This document shows, piece after piece, positions 26,360-35,845 of a stretch of 64,000 nucleotides of DNA; the first letter of the stretch is position 1, and every line of letters starts with the position of its first letter. Under the pieces are notes generated by a model. That model was not told the origin of the DNA. It searched no databases and worked only from the letters and a program-made list of their open reading frames with translations. This DNA is from Hymenobacter guriensis (GTDB lineage Bacteria; Bacteroidota; Bacteroidia; Cytophagales; Hymenobacteraceae). The position numbers and the translations under genes were made by a program. The stretch covers positions 62,001-126,000 of the forward strand of contig NZ_JADWYK010000001.1 of assembly GCF_015773195.1 (NCBI RefSeq), in the 5' to 3' direction.

Positions 26360-28096
26360 ATGGCCCTCTCAACCGACCTCCAACAGAAAATCAACACTTG
26401 GCTGACCGGCAACTACGACGCGGACACCAAAGCCAACATCCGGCAGCTGCTCGACTCCGACCAGGAAGAAGCGCTGAGCGACGCCTTCTACCGCAACCTG
26501 GAGTTTGGCACCGGCGGGCTGCGCGGCATCATGGGCGCGGGCTCCAACCGCATGAACCGCTACACCCTGGGCATGGCCACGCAGGGGTTGAGCAACTACC
26601 TTGTGCAGCAGTTTCCCGGCCAGGAAATCAAGGTGGCCGTGGCCCACGACTCGCGTAACAACAGCGCGGAGTTTGCGCGCATTGCCGCCGATATCTTCTC
26701 GGCCAACGGCATCACGGTGTACCTGTTTGAGGCGCTGCGGCCTACCCCGGAGCTGTCGTTTGCCATTCGGCACCTGGGCTGCCAGAGCGGCTGCGTGGTC
26801 ACGGCCTCGCACAACCCCAAGGAGTACAATGGCTTCAAGGTGTACTGGAACGACGGGGCCCAGGTGGTTGCGCCCCACGACAAGAACATCATCACGGAAG
26901 TAAACGCCATTCAGAGCGTGGACGACGTGCGCTTTCAGGCCGACGCTTCGCGCGTGCATCTGATTGGCGTGGAGCTGGACGCGGCCTATCTGGCCAAAGT
27001 AAAGGAACTCAGCATCAACCCCGAAGCTATCCGCCGCCAGCACGATCTGAAAATTGTGTACACGCCCCTGCACGGCACGGGCATTACGCTGGTGCCACAG
27101 GCGCTGGCCCAGTTGGGCTTCAGCAACGTGCACATCGTGGAGGCCCAGGCCACGCCCGATGGCAACTTCCCCACCGTGCTGTCGCCCAACCCCGAGGAGA
27201 AAGTAGCCATGCAGCTGGCTCTCGACCAAGCCAAGGCCCTGGACGCCGACCTGGTGCTGGCCACCGACCCCGACTCGGACCGCGTGGGCATGGCCGTGAA
27301 AGACAACCACGGGGAATGGGTGCTGGTGAACGGCAACCAGACGGCCGCGCTCCTCACCCACTACCTGCTCTCAGCCCGGGCCCGCGCCGGCAAAATGACG
27401 GAGCAGGACTTCATCGTGTACACCATTGTGACGAGCGACGTGCTGGGTGATATTGCCCGCCGCCACGGCGTGAAGGCCTATCAGACGCTGACGGGGTTCA
27501 AGTACATTGCCGGCATCATTCGGGAGCTGGAGGGCCAGGAAAACTACATCGGCGGCGGTGAGGAAAGCTACGGCTACATGATTGGCGACTTCGTGCGCGA
27601 CAAGGACGCTATTTCGGCCTGCGCGCTCATTGCCGAAATGGCCGCCGTAGCCAAAGACCAGGGCCACTCGCTCTACCAGGAAATGCAGCGCATGTACGCC
27701 ACCTACGGCCTGTACAAGGAGCACCTGATTTCGCTCACCAAGAAAGGCCAGCGCGGAGCCGAGGAAATCCAGGAAATGATGCGCGAGCTGCGGGCCAACC
27801 CGCCCCGTACCATTGCCGGCCTGGCCGTGACCGAGCTGCGCGACTACGGGCAGGGCGTCATCCGGAACCTACATACTGGAGCGGAGCTTCCTACCGGCCT
27901 GGAAAGCTCCAACGTGCTGCAGTTTATCCTCGAAGACGGCAGCAAGATTTCCGCCCGCCCTTCCGGCACCGAGCCCAAAATCAAGTTCTACTTCAGCGTA
28001 AAGCAGCCCTTAGCATCCGTAGTGGACTTCGACCTGGCCAACCGCCGCGCCGACGAGAAGATTCAGGCCATCATTTCGGATATGCAGTTGCAGTAA
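26360..28096 (+). CDS. Phospho-sugar mutase (phosphoglucomutase/phosphomannomutase family)
   Basis: Moves phosphate between C1 and C6 of hexose phosphates, linking glycolysis to polysaccharide and nucleotide-sugar synthesis. It has 578 aa, the length of the PgcA-type phosphoglucomutases. The phosphoserine is S150 in TASHNPKEYNG; the metal loop is DPDSDRVG (D303); the C-terminal phosphate-binding loop RPSGTEPKIKFY is intact. Substrate preference (glucose, mannose or both) cannot be read from sequence. Confidence 0.93.
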   Translation: MALSTDLQQKINTWLTGNYDADTKANIRQLLDSDQEEALSDAFYRNLEFGTGGLRGIMGAGSNRMNRYTLGMATQGLSNYLVQQFPGQEIKVAVAHDSRNNSAEFARIAADIFSANGITVYLFEALRPTPELSFAIRHLGCQSGCVVTASHNPKEYNGFKVYWNDGAQVVAPHDKNIITEVNAIQSVDDVRFQADASRVHLIGVELDAAYLAKVKELSINPEAIRRQHDLKIVYTPLHGTGITLVPQALAQLGFSNVHIVEAQATPDGNFPTVLSPNPEEKVAMQLALDQAKALDADLVLATDPDSDRVGMAVKDNHGEWVLVNGNQTAALLTHYLLSARARAGKMTEQDFIVYTIVTSDVLGDIARRHGVKAYQTLTGFKYIAGIIRELEGQENYIGGGEESYGYMIGDFVRDKDAISACALIAEMAAVAKDQGHSLYQEMQRMYATYGLYKEHLISLTKKGQRGAEEIQEMMRELRANPPRTIAGLAVTELRDYGQGVIRNLHTGAELPTGLESSNVLQFILEDGSKISARPSGTEPKIKFYFSVKQPLASVVDFDLANRRADEKIQAIISDMQLQ

Positions 28097-28120
28097 AATT
28101 GGACTTTCTATAAAAGTAAA

Positions 28121-28148
28121 GCGCCCGGGCTATATCAGTCCGGGTATT
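28121..28148 (+). terminator. Weak hairpin after the mutase gene
   Basis: GCCCGG (28122-28127) faces CCGGGT (28140-28145) with an AT-rich loop, followed by ATTTTATTT. Short stem; a plausible terminator. Confidence 0.45.
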
Positions 28149-28213
28149 TTATTTAGTTTCGGGTCATTATCTGGTTTTTTCACCTCTGGATTATCTTTCT
28201 TATCTCCTCGTTT

Positions 28214-29335
28214 ATGTGGCGAATCAGTATTCTGTGCACGTTGCTGCTGAGCAGCTTTTCAAGCATGGCGCAGGGCCTGCCTGGTTACGTGGTTACACTG
28301 GCTGGTGACACGCTACGGGGCACAGTAGCTGAAAAGCGTGCCGAGCAATTGGAGTTTTACGCCGATGCCGCCGGTCCCGCTCAGGTATTTCAGGCCAGCC
28401 AGCTGCGTGGGTATGGCTTGCAGGGGCAGCCGCTCATTGCCAGCCGGCTGGTAAAGCACGCCGACCATAGCACGACTGTGCACTTTGTACTTCCCTCTAG
28501 CATCGGCCCCGCCAGCCTCTATACCCTGGTGGAGAAGGCCCAACTGCTCCTGCAACCCACCGCATCGGCAGATACGCTCTACGAGTTGACGGCTACCAAC
28601 TGGCATTTGCTGTTCAACCGCCACCTTACCCAGTGCCCTGCTGTGTCGCAATCCAGCCAGAGAGTATTGGATATGCCCTTCTCTGATACAAACGTGAAGC
28701 AACTGATCTATCAGTATAATCTGTGCGTGCAGCCCGCCTGGAAGCCAACAAGCACTGCCAAACCTGCCAACTGGCAGCGGGGCTATACCTTAAAGCTAGC
28801 CGGCTTTTATGTTTATGAAAAAGGCCTGGGACCTTATGGTGAAAAATTCCGGGGAGCTAGCGGAACGTTGGCTATGGAGTGGACTGCGGTGCGGGCCAGC
28901 GGATTTTTGGTTGGTTTTCAGGTTGAATATGGCCTCGTGCAGGTACGTTCCACACCGTATAAGCTTGCGCCATCAAGCGAAATAGAATTTCGCGAGCAGG
29001 AGCAAACGAATATGCTAAGCGGTACGCTGGCGCTAGGGCACCGTTTTGGTCGTTCCGATAAAGCAGGCTTCTACCTTATGGGCGGTCTGGGCCCAACAGC
29101 TCTGCTGCACGACCGCACCGAAACCCAGGAACGAGTAACGGGTGCCAAGGATTTTCAAACATCCTATTCAAATAGCTCGAACGCCTTTACCTGGCATTTC
29201 GAAGCCCGGGCGGGAGCTTATATTCCGCTGCCCAATGGTAAGCAGTTACAGTTAGGCCTCGTCGGTCGACGGTTCAATGGTGGGGATATCCGGTTTATTG
29301 GTATTCAGACCGGTTACTGCTGGAATCGGAAGTAG
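28214..29335 (+). CDS. Predicted outer-membrane protein, unknown family
   Basis: 373 aa with a signal peptide (MWRISILCTLLLSSFSSMAQ). The N-terminal third resembles a periplasmic domain (TLAGDTLRGTVAEKR). The C-terminal half has alternating polar and hydrophobic strands (GTLAMEW, GFLVGFQVEYGLV, GFYLMGGLGP, FIGIQTGY) as expected of a small beta-barrel. No family named with confidence. GC is lower than in neighbouring enzymes, usual for surface proteins. Confidence 0.75.
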   Translation: MWRISILCTLLLSSFSSMAQGLPGYVVTLAGDTLRGTVAEKRAEQLEFYADAAGPAQVFQASQLRGYGLQGQPLIASRLVKHADHSTTVHFVLPSSIGPASLYTLVEKAQLLLQPTASADTLYELTATNWHLLFNRHLTQCPAVSQSSQRVLDMPFSDTNVKQLIYQYNLCVQPAWKPTSTAKPANWQRGYTLKLAGFYVYEKGLGPYGEKFRGASGTLAMEWTAVRASGFLVGFQVEYGLVQVRSTPYKLAPSSEIEFREQEQTNMLSGTLALGHRFGRSDKAGFYLMGGLGPTALLHDRTETQERVTGAKDFQTSYSNSSNAFTWHFEARAGAYIPLPNGKQLQLGLVGRRFNGGDIRFIGIQTGYCWNRK

Positions 29336-29356
29336 TGTTTTTGGCAGAGTAGCTCT

Positions 29357-30646
29357 TCATTCCTCTCCGCTGCCCTGCTGCCGCGCCGGCCACCGGTGCT
29401 TCACCTCACCGATAACCTGCGCCGAATAAATGCCCCGGTGACCCGAAAACAGGTACGCCACCACGCAGGCCAAGCCCAGGTATACGCCCGCCTCCGCTCC
29501 AAACAGCTCCAGGCCCATCAGCGTGCAGGCCAGCGGGGTGTTGGCTGCCCCCGCAAAAACGGCCACGAAACCCATAGCAGCCAGCAGCGCCACCGGCAGC
29601 GGCAGCACCAAGGCCAGGGCACTACCCAGTGCGGCCCCCATAAAAAACAGCGGGGTTACTTCGCCTCCCTTGAAGCCGCAGCCCAGCGTCAGAGCCGTCA
29701 GCAGCAGCTTCCAGGCGAAATCCTGCGGCGGCAGCGGCCGCTGGAAGGCTTCGACAATTACCGGAATACCTAGCCCCTGGTAACGGGTCGTACCCAGGCC
29801 CCAAAGAATAAGCAGCAACAGCAACCCTCCTGCTACTGGCCGCAGCGGCGCATACTGCAGGCGAGTGAACTGCCGGGTTATCCAGTGCGTGAGCGTGGCG
29901 AAGCTGCGGGCCGTGAGCCCAAACAGGGCGCCGGCCAGCAGCGTACAGCCCAGCCCCAGCGGCGTGAGCGGTAAAGCCGCCAGCTGCGGATAGGCCGTGT
30001 GGCCCACGCCCCAGCTTCGCGTCACAAAATCGGCTGCCACGGCGGCCAGAAAGGCGGGCAGCACGGCTTCGTACCGGATAGAGCCCAGCAGAAACACTTC
30101 CAACCCGAAAACGGCCCCGGCCAGGGGCGTGCCGAACACCGAGGCAAAGCCGGCACTCATGCCCGCAATCAGCAGCAGGCGCCGGTTGTGGGGGCGCAGG
30201 CGAAACAGGCGGGTGAGCTGGTCGGCCAGGGCGCTGCCCATCTGCATGGCGGTACCCTCGCGGCCCGCCGAGCCACCTGCCAGGTGCGTGAGCAGCGTGC
30301 TGCCCAGCACTAGGGGCACCAGCCGCAACGGCAGCCGGGCGCTGGGCTGGTGTATCTCATCTAAAATAAGGTTGTTGCCGCGTGCGGCCCGCCCACCCCA
30401 ATAGTGGTACACCAGGCCGATGCCTAACCCCGCTACGGGCAGCAACAGCAGTACTTCTGGGTGCAACTCCCGCCAGCGCGTCACCCAGTCCAGCGCCACC
30501 AGAAACAGCGCTGAAGCCGAACCAGCCATAAGCCCAATCAGCCCGCAGATCAGCAGCCAGCGCAGCAGGAAAATCAGCGCCGCGGGCGTATCAGCAGTGC
30601 GCAGCCGAAGCGGCAACCGGCGCAGAGAGGGAAACATACGAGCCAT
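29357..30646 (-). CDS. CLC family anion transporter, possibly the fluoride-type (CLC-F) subgroup
   Basis: 429 aa, about ten or more hydrophobic helices. Start set at ATG 30646 (MARMFPSL); 30637 is also possible and a longer frame is open upstream. Seen motifs: GGSAGREGTAMQMG (about residues 124-137) and GGEVTPLFFMGAALG near the C-terminus. The chloride-coordinating GSGIP of ordinary CLCs is not present; that position reads RGNNLILDEIH. From memory of the family this pattern fits fluoride/proton antiporters, which would make it a fluoride-resistance protein; that is an inference. The gene lies downstream of the ubiB-like gene on the same strand. Confidence 0.82.
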   Translation of the reverse strand: MARMFPSLRRLPLRLRTADTPAALIFLLRWLLICGLIGLMAGSASALFLVALDWVTRWRELHPEVLLLLPVAGLGIGLVYHYWGGRAARGNNLILDEIHQPSARLPLRLVPLVLGSTLLTHLAGGSAGREGTAMQMGSALADQLTRLFRLRPHNRRLLLIAGMSAGFASVFGTPLAGAVFGLEVFLLGSIRYEAVLPAFLAAVAADFVTRSWGVGHTAYPQLAALPLTPLGLGCTLLAGALFGLTARSFATLTHWITRQFTRLQYAPLRPVAGGLLLLLILWGLGTTRYQGLGIPVIVEAFQRPLPPQDFAWKLLLTALTLGCGFKGGEVTPLFFMGAALGSALALVLPLPVALLAAMGFVAVFAGAANTPLACTLMGLELFGAEAGVYLGLACVVAYLFSGHRGIYSAQVIGEVKHRWPARQQGSGEE

Positions 30647-30840
30647 AAACCGCACACTACGATGAAGCACCCAAGCTGCCGCAATGGCCGCCGGTTCAGT
30701 AGGAATCATCTGCGCAGAGCAGGCAGCTCCGGCGGTTCGCCCTGGAAACCCATCACCGTAGGCGGCTCCAAGATACACAGCGAGCCAGATCTTCAGCCTG
30801 CACCCCGCAAACAGTAGGCGAATACCTCCGAAAAGCGACG

Positions 30841-32526
30841 TTAGTCTTTCCGCTCGCGCCGCGTGCCCAGGATCAGCAGCACCAGAAACAGGAAGGCAGT
30901 AATACCCAGGCTCCACCAGGTAAGCACGGGAATGCCCTGCACGTAGCGCATTTCCGGGGAGTAGTGCCCCAGCAAACTCAGCCCCGAAAACAGCAGAAAC
31001 GCCACCGCCAGCAAAGCCACAATGGTGCGCGAGACCAGCTGGTCGGCCTTGCGCAGCAGCAGCAGGTAGCCACTCAGCTCCACCTTCATGCGCAAGTCGC
31101 CGCGCGAAACCTTGCGCATGATCTGGCGGATATCGGCCGGGAACGTCTGCAGCAGGGCCAGCAGTTGCGTGCCCGTATACTCGGCTTCGCTGAGGATGTT
31201 CTCGGGCGAGTATTGTTCGGCAATGATGCGCGCCCCGTAAGGCCGCACGAACTCAAAGGTATTGAAGCGCGGGTGCAACACCTTACCAATGCCTTCCAGA
31301 ATCACCAGGGCCCGCAAAATCAGGAACACCGCGCCCGGCACCTGCAGCTTGTACCTGTAGATGATATCCTGCAGGGAGTCGGCCAGGTCGCTCATGCTCA
31401 TATCCTGCACGTCGAGGGTCGAGAAGTCCTCAATCAGGTCGCTCAGGTCGGCCTCGAAGGCGCGCATGTCGGGAATGTCGCTGGTGAGGGCCAGGCGGCG
31501 GAAGTTGAGCGCCATACCGCGGGCATCCTGCCGGGCCATGCCGATAAACACCCCCGCGAAGGCATATTTCTGCTGCTTGGTGAGCTTGCCCACCATGCCA
31601 AAATCAATGAGCACGATGGTGCCATCGGGCCGCACCAGCACGTTGCCGGGGTGCGGGTCGGCGTGAAACCGCCCGAACTCGAATATCTGCGTGAGGTAGA
31701 TATCCATGCCGGTTTCGGCAACTTTCTCGGGGCTCAGGTCCCAGGCCAGCAACTGCGCCTTGTCCGTGATTTTGCAGCCCGCCACAAACTCAATCACCAG
31801 CACTTTGGTGGTGCTTACCTCCCGGAAGGGCTTCGGAATGTAGAAGCTTTCGTACTTCTCGTAGAGTTGGCGGAACTGCTCCAGGTTGCGGGCCTCAGAG
31901 GTGTAGTCCATTTCGCGCGTCATGCTGCGCTCGAAGGCATCCACGATATCCTCCGGGTTGGCCAGTCCCTGCTTGCGCAGGAAGCCGCCCGTCAGGCGCA
32001 CCAACTCATGCAGCAAACTCAGGTCGGTGCGCACCTTTTCCTGTACGTCGGGGCGCTGCACTTTCACTACCACCTCCTCGCCCGTGAGCAGCCTGGCCTT
32101 GTGCACCTGCCCGATGCTGGCCGAGCCCAGCGGCACTTCCTCAAAATCACTGAACACGGTTTCGAGCGGCTGGCCCAGCTCCTGCTCGATAATCTGGCGG
32201 GCCAGGGCAACCGGAAAGGGCGGCACGTTGCTCTGGAGCTTCTCAAACTCGTCGATCAGCGGTTGAGGCAGCAAATCGGCGCGGTTGCTCAGGGCCTGGG
32301 CCAGCTTGATGAACGTAGGCCCCAGTTCCTCGATAATCATGCGAATCCGTTCCCAGCGCGTGGTTTCGAACACGGGCCGCTCGGCGTGCTGCCACGTGAG
32401 GCGGCGCTTGCTCGACACCAGGCGGCGCAGGGCGGTGCTCGTCACCACGTCTTCAAAACCGTAGCGCACCAGTACTTCCACTACCTGCCGGATGCGGCTC
32501 AGGTTTGATATCGTGTTTTTGAACAT
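30841..32526 (-). CDS. AarF/UbiB (ABC1) family atypical kinase
   Basis: 561 aa. Kinase-like core with the family features: FIKLAQALSNRADLLP near residue 72 (the KxGQ-type helix, here KLAQ), VVKVQRPDV (nucleotide-binding lysine), EFVAGCK, HADPHPGNVLV and IDFGMVG. Two hydrophobic segments close the protein (IVALLAVAFLLFSGLSLLG and the last 30 residues), so it is membrane-tethered. Family members support quinone synthesis and lipid homeostasis; in this menaquinone-using phylum the exact target is unknown. Transcribed from ATG 32526. Confidence 0.9.
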   Translation of the reverse strand: MFKNTISNLSRIRQVVEVLVRYGFEDVVTSTALRRLVSSKRRLTWQHAERPVFETTRWERIRMIIEELGPTFIKLAQALSNRADLLPQPLIDEFEKLQSNVPPFPVALARQIIEQELGQPLETVFSDFEEVPLGSASIGQVHKARLLTGEEVVVKVQRPDVQEKVRTDLSLLHELVRLTGGFLRKQGLANPEDIVDAFERSMTREMDYTSEARNLEQFRQLYEKYESFYIPKPFREVSTTKVLVIEFVAGCKITDKAQLLAWDLSPEKVAETGMDIYLTQIFEFGRFHADPHPGNVLVRPDGTIVLIDFGMVGKLTKQQKYAFAGVFIGMARQDARGMALNFRRLALTSDIPDMRAFEADLSDLIEDFSTLDVQDMSMSDLADSLQDIIYRYKLQVPGAVFLILRALVILEGIGKVLHPRFNTFEFVRPYGARIIAEQYSPENILSEAEYTGTQLLALLQTFPADIRQIMRKVSRGDLRMKVELSGYLLLLRKADQLVSRTIVALLAVAFLLFSGLSLLGHYSPEMRYVQGIPVLTWWSLGITAFLFLVLLILGTRRERKD

Positions 32527-32589
32527 GCCAGGGAAACGGGCCAGAAAACGTTACGAAACTGCAAAATACGGAGGGCCTGCGGCCCGGCA

Positions 32590-32632
32590 ACAGAAAAGCC
32601 AGCTCCCCGCAGGCGGTGGTGCTGGCTTTTCT
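32590..32632. terminator. Terminator of the phasin-like gene
   Basis: CAGAAAAGCCAGC (32590-32602) is exactly complementary to GCTGGCTTTTCTG (32620-32632), with A and T runs on the two sides of the stem, 37 bases past the stop at 32670. Confidence 0.8.
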
Positions 32633-32669
32633 GATAGCTGGACGGCGCGGGCGCCGTGCGGCAAGTAGC

Positions 32670-33182
32670 TTACGAAGCCGAGGCCTCGCTGCTGCCTTCC
32701 GACGTTTTCTTGGCGGCACCAGCCGTAGCAGCAGCCGATTTCTGCGTTTTGCCCGCGGCGGCGCTGGTTTTGTCAGCGGCTTTCTTCACCGTGCCGGCGG
32801 CTTTGCCGGCCGTGCTGCCAGCGGCAGCCTTAGCCGGAGCAGCTTTCTTGCCGGCTGTAGAGGTGGACGAAGCGGCAGTTGATTTCGAGGATGTAGCCGA
32901 CGACTTGCTGCCTTTCACAGTGCGCTTCAGATCTTCCAGATCGGAGTTGGGAGCCACGCCCACGCCTTTAAGCACTTTGGCGGCCACACCCGAAATCTGC
33001 TTTTCAAACTCCTTGCGCTTGGTATCGGCGTTTTTCTTCAGGTCGTCCATGATCTTGCGGCCTTCCTGCTCCGACAGCTTGCTGTCCTGCACCAGCTTGT
33101 CGATGGTGGTTTGCACCCGGTCGGTGGTGAGCGAAACAAAGCCTACGCCGGCGTTGATGACCTTTTTAAACAGATCTTCCAT
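32670..33182 (-). CDS. Phasin-like protein with Lys/Ala-rich histone-like tail
   Basis: 170 aa in two parts. Residues 1-90 (MEDLFKKVINAGVG onward) form an amphipathic helical segment like the phasin/PhaF-type polyester-granule proteins. Residues 93-170 are a low-complexity tail rich in Lys, Ala, Ser and Thr (AAPAKAAAGSTAGKAAG), resembling histone H1 and PhaF tails that bind DNA. A role on granules, nucleoid or both is inference; no PHA synthase is in the window. ATG 33182 is chosen: a frame open to 33254 has a poor start. A promoter box lies at 33268-33275. Confidence 0.75.
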   Translation of the reverse strand: MEDLFKKVINAGVGFVSLTTDRVQTTIDKLVQDSKLSEQEGRKIMDDLKKNADTKRKEFEKQISGVAAKVLKGVGVAPNSDLEDLKRTVKGSKSSATSSKSTAASSTSTAGKKAAPAKAAAGSTAGKAAGTVKKAADKTSAAAGKTQKSAAATAGAAKKTSEGSSEASAS

Positions 33183-33267
33183 GGGAATGTGGGGGTTGGA
33201 GAAGATGAAAATGACAACTATCCGAGCAACGGCCCCGCATAGAATAGTATGCAAGCCGACTACTTTG

Positions 33268-33275
33268 CAAACCTA
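33268..33275 (-). promoter_or_regulatory. -7 promoter box for the phasin-like gene
   Basis: Reads TAGGTTTG on the minus strand, a match to TAnnTTTG; 85 bases upstream of the ATG at 33182. Confidence 0.5.
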
Positions 33276-33348
33276 CGAAAAGAACCCTATATAGTTGGAA
33301 GTGAGTGAAAACATTTTTTCATCTTCCCTCTCATTCCTGGTCAAAACC

Positions 33349-34341
33349 TCACCCGTGTGCCCGTAGCCGTGCGCTGGCGGCGGTATTGCGCCCTACCCGC
33401 TGCCCGGCCCGGCGCACGGCATCGGCCGCGGCGGCCTGGGCCGCCCATACGCCGCGCACGAAGCCCGCCGCGTCGTCCAGGGCCTGACGCGCCTCGGGCA
33501 GCACCCGCCAGAACAAATGCCACCAGTGCACCAGGCCCTGGTAGCTTTGCAGCGTAACGGGCACCCCGGCCCGGCGGGCTTTCTCCACGAAACTCAGGCC
33601 ATCGTCGCAGAGCACCTCGGCATCGGAAAGCTGAATAAGCAAGGGCGGCAAACCGCGTAGCTCAGCCTGGCCCGGCGACACCAGCGGGTGCGTGAGCGGG
33701 GTGTTGCCCGCATAGTGCGTGCCCCAGTTGCGGATCTGCAGGGCCTCCAGCAGCTGGGTTTCCTGCTTACAGACATCGCGCAGCACCTTTTCCGGCAGCA
33801 CCAGGTCCGTCCAGGGCGAAAGGCCCATGACGGCGGCGGGTAGGGCCTCACCCGCCTCGCGCAAAGCCAGCGTCAGGGCCAGGGCCAGCCCGCCCCCGGC
33901 CGAGTCGCCGGCCACTAGGATATTTTCGGCGGGGTAGCCCTTGGCGCGGAGCCAGCGGTACGCCACCAGCGCATCTTCCAGCGCGGCCGGAAATGGGTAC
34001 TCGGGGGCTTTGCGGTAGTCAATGGTGAAAGCGGGTAGTCCGCAGCGCTGGGCCAGGGAGCCGATAAGGCCGCGGTGCGTGTTGAGGGAGCCCAGCACAT
34101 AGCCACCCCCGTGCAGGTAGAGCAGCACCCGGCTTTCATCGGTATGGGCTGGTCGAATCCACTCGGCGGCCAGGCCATCCAGGTCTACATCTTCCAGAAA
34201 CACGTTCCAGGGCATGAACTGCAGCAAAGAGCCGAACTCGGCGGCCAGGCGCACGTGGGCCAGGCGCGGGCGCGAGGAAGCCAGCGCGGGCGTGGCCGCC
34301 GTGAGGAGCTGCTTGAGCAGCAGATGTTGGGTGGAGGGCAT
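33349..34341 (-). CDS. Alpha/beta hydrolase, hormone-sensitive-lipase family esterase
   Basis: 330 aa, cytoplasmic. HGGGYVLGS (oxyanion hole, near residue 78) and GDSAGGGLALAL (nucleophile serine, near 147) identify the HSL/bacterial carboxylesterase family. A later Asp (SDAEVLCDD) and His (GLVHWWHLF) complete the triad. Substrate unknown; short-chain acyl esters are usual for the family. The 262-base gap to the acyltransferase gene upstream shows no clear feature. Confidence 0.88.
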   Translation of the reverse strand: MPSTQHLLLKQLLTAATPALASSRPRLAHVRLAAEFGSLLQFMPWNVFLEDVDLDGLAAEWIRPAHTDESRVLLYLHGGGYVLGSLNTHRGLIGSLAQRCGLPAFTIDYRKAPEYPFPAALEDALVAYRWLRAKGYPAENILVAGDSAGGGLALALTLALREAGEALPAAVMGLSPWTDLVLPEKVLRDVCKQETQLLEALQIRNWGTHYAGNTPLTHPLVSPGQAELRGLPPLLIQLSDAEVLCDDGLSFVEKARRAGVPVTLQSYQGLVHWWHLFWRVLPEARQALDDAAGFVRGVWAAQAAAADAVRRAGQRVGRNTAASARLRAHG

Positions 34342-34603
34342 GCGGGAAGTGGGAGTTTGGCCGGCCTAAGCGAGAAGCTAAGCAGCCGGGCAGGAGCATC
34401 GGAGAGCGGAAACAGCCTATGCGGCTGCAAAAAATACGCATTTGCCGGCAGCTTCCCTACCCTATACGCAACCGGCTTTTTTTTGTCCGGCACCGGCTGC
34501 GGAAATTGGCAGTAGATCAGCCCGGCTGGCGGCGGTGGTCCGCTAATTTTTCGGTTAGAGAAGGCGGCGCAACCAGTATAGTAAGCTTTCCTGCGGAAGG
34601 GCG

Positions 34604-35779
34604 CTAGGCGTTTGGCTTTGGGGCTCTTTTGCCCAGGCGGTGGCCCCGGTAGCCCCGGATGGCAATAGGAATCCAGCCCAGAATGGGAATAAAAAAGGCC
34701 AGCGAAAGCGGATTGCGCCACACCATACGCCACCATGCCCCGGGCTTGTCGAGGTCGAGCCGGAAGTTGCGGCGGCCCTGGTACACGTACTGGCGCTCAA
34801 ACTCCTGATACAGCGCCGGCCAGGCCCAGGGCAGGAAAAACGGAAAGTAGCGGCGGTTTTCCTTCATGCGCTGCCACAGCTGCCGCCACTGGTAGGGCTT
34901 CTGCCCGTGGGTTTGCACGGCGGCGTCCAACTCCCGCTGCATGCGCTGGCGCACCTGCTCGCTTAAGGCCAGATAATCTTCGCGGGTCAGATCTTCGGGG
35001 GCTTTGTCGGTCAGCTCGTAGGGACGGATGCGCTGGCCGAGCACGAAGGTAAGCTGGGCCGGAAACGCCATATAGAAGCACCAGGGCTGGAGCAGGACCA
35101 GCAGGATAATGGGCCCGAGCGGCAGAAACGGAATGCCTATTTTCTTGCTCAGGTTGTTTATCCAGTCCCAGCTGTAGGCGTAGGGGTTCAGGTACTCGCC
35201 GTTGATGGTATAGAACGGCACGATGTCGGTGCGGTGCTGAATGCCTAGGCGCACGATGCTGGTAGCCAGGCGCTGCAGCTGGTACTTGCGGTTGAAGCCC
35301 TTGCCGATGCCCGGCACGCCCTCGGGGTACAGCATCAGGTTATGGTCCTGATAGTACATCATGGTTTCGAAGTTGAGCGTGGTGGCATCCACGCAGCCGC
35401 ACTTCTTCCAGAAGTCCTTGACCAGAAACGGATTCATGAGCACCGACTGCGACAGCAGGGGCGCCGACAACGGGCGAGGCAGGTCGCTGGGCTTGCGCAA
35501 CTCCCGCAGCAAGTGCGCCAGGGCCACCATGGCATCCCAGGGGAAAGCCATGCCAGAGTGGTTGGAAGCGAAGATGAGGGGCCGCTCGGGGTTGTTGGGC
35601 TGCGGAAAATCCTCAAATCCTACCAGCTTGGAGCGAAACCACACCCGGTCGAGCAGCTGCATGATGTTCTCGTCGAGGGTGCGGGCAAACTCCTCGTCGA
35701 AATAATCGGAGTAGATGTGCTGGTTGGCCTGGATGGCGGGCGGCGGCTGGGGCGGCGTGGTAGTAGAGGCCGTGGGCAT
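34604..35779 (-). CDS. PlsC-like acyltransferase
   Basis: 391 aa. Acyltransferase block with NHSGMAFPWD (near residue 74), a variant of the HX4D site with a longer spacing, and YPEGVPGIGKGF (near 155), the glycerol-phosphate-binding EG motif. A hydrophobic stretch (PLGPIILLVLLQPWCFYMAF) and a C-terminal one (LAFFIPILGWIPIAI) suggest membrane association. It could act in phospholipid or other lipid acylation; the altered spacing leaves the substrate open. Upstream lies the separate retropepsin gene. Confidence 0.8.
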   Translation of the reverse strand: MPTASTTTPPQPPPAIQANQHIYSDYFDEEFARTLDENIMQLLDRVWFRSKLVGFEDFPQPNNPERPLIFASNHSGMAFPWDAMVALAHLLRELRKPSDLPRPLSAPLLSQSVLMNPFLVKDFWKKCGCVDATTLNFETMMYYQDHNLMLYPEGVPGIGKGFNRKYQLQRLATSIVRLGIQHRTDIVPFYTINGEYLNPYAYSWDWINNLSKKIGIPFLPLGPIILLVLLQPWCFYMAFPAQLTFVLGQRIRPYELTDKAPEDLTREDYLALSEQVRQRMQRELDAAVQTHGQKPYQWRQLWQRMKENRRYFPFFLPWAWPALYQEFERQYVYQGRRNFRLDLDKPGAWWRMVWRNPLSLAFFIPILGWIPIAIRGYRGHRLGKRAPKPNA

Positions 35780-35845
35780 CGGGCGGGCAGAGCAGGCGAA
35801 GGTGGGCTGGTAAGGTAGCGAAATTGCCGAAAGTAGCCGCCGGGC

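Noticed and set aside
28097-30840. Fluoride riboswitch for the CLC gene
   Set aside because: No recognisable conserved core was seen in the sequence upstream of the CLC start; by-eye search is weak and a covariance model would be needed.
30964-32508. 514-codon open frame opposite the AarF/UbiB gene
   Set aside because: Same antisense effect; the minus-strand protein has clear kinase motifs and the opposite one has none.
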